64,000 bases of DNA. Source: Leishmania mexicana MHOM/GT/2001/U1103 (Eukaryota > Euglenozoa > Kinetoplastea > Trypanosomatida > Trypanosomatidae). The first letter of the stretch is position 1, and each line of letters starts with the position of its first letter. Positions 62,307 through 64,000 of this stretch are shown here, one piece after another. Where the stretch lies: NCBI RefSeq assembly GCF_000234665.1, contig NC_018324.1, forward strand, positions 119,501 to 183,500, written 5' to 3'. Under the pieces are notes generated by a model. The model did not search any database. It saw only the letters and a list, made by a program, of their open reading frames with translations, and was not told the DNA's origin. Position numbers and translations under genes: made by a program.

Positions 62307-63257
62307 ATGACGGATACGCCATCTGCTCGCCGTGCGCGGCCGTCGGCGCGACTCAGCGGGACGAAGCGCCAGCGCGAGTCGCTCATCGAGTTCAGTGTGC
62401 AGGATATCATGGAGTCGCTTGGTGTGAGTGCGGATTACTTGGTATTAGGCATCGATGAGGCAGGTCGAGGTTCCGTCATTGGCCCCATGGTCTACACCGG
62501 CGCTGTCATTTCGCTGGGTGAGCACGACGAACTTGTGCGGCTGTGCCACGTGGCAGACAGGAAAATGCCCAATGTGCGACCCCGGCTCGCCTCCCTGCAG
62601 AAGCTGCGCCAGCTCAAGACGTTCCGCTCCTTCACTGTGTTCGTCTCTTCCGAGGAAATCTCGAACACCATGGCAGGCCACAACGGCCGCAACTTGAATG
62701 CGCTGAGCCACGAGACAGCCATTCAAATTATCTCCGAGGCAACGCTGGCCTCCGCCGGCAAGCTCTGCGCAGCATACGTAGACACTGTCGGTCCACCTGG
62801 GACGTACCAGGCGCGCCTGGCTGGCCGTTTTCCTCATTTGCGTGTAACCGTTGCAAAGAAGGCCGAATCCAAGTTCCCAATCGTGTCCGCGGCGTCTGTC
62901 GTTGCCAAGACGGCGCGAGATGCCGCCATCGAGGCGCTCGGCGAGAACATAGGCAGCGGGTATCTCATTGATCCTCGCACCATGGCGTGGCTGCGGTCGC
63001 CCGTGCATCGCTGTTTTGCTTTCTCACATGCCTACGACTCTGTGCGGCAGTCGTGGGGGCCTGTCGTGCAGCTTGCCAACGACTCGGCGGTGTGCGTGCC
63101 CGTGGTGTTTGAGCAGGATCCTGAGGAGGCGAGCCAGCAAGGGGGCGGTGGCGACAACCGGCAGCAGAATCTGAGCATCGCGAAGCCCCCACCGAAGCGG
63201 CACACGGTGTACACTCACTTTCTGAAACTCAGGTACCCAACCAACTTGGTGGAGTAG
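62307..63257 (+). CDS. Ribonuclease H2 subunit A
   Basis: A 316-residue protein from the ATG at 62307. Type-2 RNase H core: G-I-D-E-A-G-R-G-S-V-I-G-P-M-V-Y (about 48-63) with the Asp/Glu pair, V-D-T-V-G-P-P-G-T-Y-Q-A-R-L with the third acidic residue, and K-A-E-S-K-F-P-I-V-S-A-A-S-V-V-A-K-T-A-R-D with the fourth. These match human RNASEH2A motif for motif, including the Tyr that senses the RNA-DNA junction (in G-T-Y-Q-A-R-L). It cleaves RNA of RNA-DNA hybrids and single ribonucleotides in DNA. The N-terminus is Arg-rich (R-R-A-R-P-S-A-R-L-S), which could be a nuclear or mitochondrial targeting signal. The C-terminus after residue 260 is Gln/Gly-rich and lineage-specific. Confidence 0.95.
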   Translation: MTDTPSARRARPSARLSGTKRQRESLIEFSVQDIMESLGVSADYLVLGIDEAGRGSVIGPMVYTGAVISLGEHDELVRLCHVADRKMPNVRPRLASLQKLRQLKTFRSFTVFVSSEEISNTMAGHNGRNLNALSHETAIQIISEATLASAGKLCAAYVDTVGPPGTYQARLAGRFPHLRVTVAKKAESKFPIVSAASVVAKTARDAAIEALGENIGSGYLIDPRTMAWLRSPVHRCFAFSHAYDSVRQSWGPVVQLANDSAVCVPVVFEQDPEEASQQGGGGDNRQQNLSIAKPPPKRHTVYTHFLKLRYPTNLVE

Positions 63258-64000
63258 GCAGTAGGCGGCACGCAGAGTTGCCACCACTTCGCTCTACTTC
63301 CTCTCGATGTGTGCTCTACAGGCCCACACCACGCACTGGCCTGCACGGGTGCAAAGTATGAGCACCATCTTCAGTGGAGACATCTGTTCAATACGTAGCC
63401 GCACACGCACATACTCCATAGATGTGCTTTGGTATTATAGACGCTATTGTCGTGCCTTTCTTGGGAGAGCTCCTACCCAGTGACATGCATCGACGCGTAC
63501 GCATCGCGCACCTCCCCCGCAGCGGCGGTTGCGCGTGTGGGAGGATGAGCAGAGTGGTTATGATCCTCTCGCGCTTCGGTGGCTTGTTCGTCTTTCTCCC
63601 TGGCTTGCTTGCGTGTGTCCTGGAGGGCAAATGGCAGGCGAGGAGAAGGGGGGCTGTTGCGTGGTTCAACGACAGCCACACGCGGGGGAGTCCATTCGTG
63701 ACTCCTCCTTCTATTGTCGCGGCGATGGTGTACGCTCTCTTTTTCTTTTACTTGCTGCGGAGGTGGATCGGTGCCGACTGCTGGATGGATGCGCGTGCGC
63801 TCTGAAAGATCAACTCCACACACACACACAGACACATACGCACATGCCAGTACTTTCCCACGACGCACAACGAACCCCTTGGCCTCTGCTCCCGCATTTC
63901 TCAAGCTGCTCACAGACACGGTGTCAAGATGATCAAGCACCGTTGCTATTCGTGTTGTCTTTTGTTTGGTTGTCTCCTTCACTTGCCAGTTGCCTGAGTT
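63258..64000. other. Intergenic to right edge, no gene called
   Basis: 3' UTR of RNase H2A and probably leader sequence of the next gene beyond the window. A 127-codon plus-strand ORF at 63422-63805 with two hydrophobic stretches is not called because it has no recognisable domain and lacks a clear acceptor. A CA-rich tract lies at about 63815-63830. Confidence 0.5.

Noticed and set aside
63422..63805. 127-codon plus-strand ORF near the right edge
   Set aside because: No family match, no clear acceptor; more likely leader sequence of the next gene.
1..64000. CRISPR arrays, insertion sequences, phage or viral genes
   Set aside because: No regularly spaced repeats, transposase-like or viral-like coding sequence was found; the genome type is eukaryotic.

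Overview
The window looks like a trypanosomatid chromosome segment, most likely Leishmania. The reasons are: intronless genes in two large head-to-head directional clusters; long intergenic stretches rich in polypyrimidine tracts (on the coding strand) and CA/TA microsatellites; spliced-leader-type acceptor AGs shortly before start codons; GC-rich coding sequence; and lineage-typical proteins (a 311-residue CRK3-type kinase with PQTALRE, a short divergent eIF4E, a divergent ubiquitin-eS31 fusion). From memory, CRK3, IF4E-5 and Ub-S27a sit close together on chromosome 36 of L. major; this synteny was not checked. I cannot name the species from sequence alone.

Layout. From the left edge to about 28.7 kb every convincing gene is on the minus strand: a truncated mitochondrial-type protein, a low-complexity protein with a coiled coil, VPS45 (SM protein), DUS2-like tRNA dihydrouridine synthase, a COX5B-like mitochondrial zinc protein, a two-finger C2HC protein, a TPR-DnaJ co-chaperone, a 755-residue double mitochondrial carrier with degenerate EF-hands, a GAF-like/coiled-coil protein, a PP2C phosphatase and SmD3. 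From 29.8 kb to the right edge every convincing gene is on the plus strand: a one-TM hypothetical protein, ubiquilin/DSK2, CRK3, a coiled-coil protein, mitochondrial EF-G, a dual-acylation-motif WD40 protein, a CAP-Gly + CRAL-TRIO protein, an eIF4E (IF4E-5 type), ubiquitin-like-eS31, a J-domain protein, ATP synthase epsilon, a DUF3592-like membrane protein and RNase H2 subunit A.

The 1.1 kb between SmD3 and the first plus-strand gene (28700-29799) is a divergent strand-switch region, the expected site where Pol II starts two polycistronic units. It holds two exact 10-G tracts. Genes flanking it are visibly less GC-rich than distal genes.

Genes in such clusters are co-transcribed regardless of function, so neighbours need not work together. 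Starts were set at ATG codons; where a polypyrimidine tract and AG precede, the first ATG after the acceptor was used. No tRNA, rRNA, CRISPR, insertion sequence or virus-derived gene was found. A GC-rich block at about 57.1-57.8 kb may be a degenerate SIDER-type retroposon. I saw nothing that amounts to a wholly new system; the most unusual items are the six-repeat carrier, the CAP-Gly/Sec14 fusion, the non-canonical ubiquitin on eS31, and the strand-switch region.
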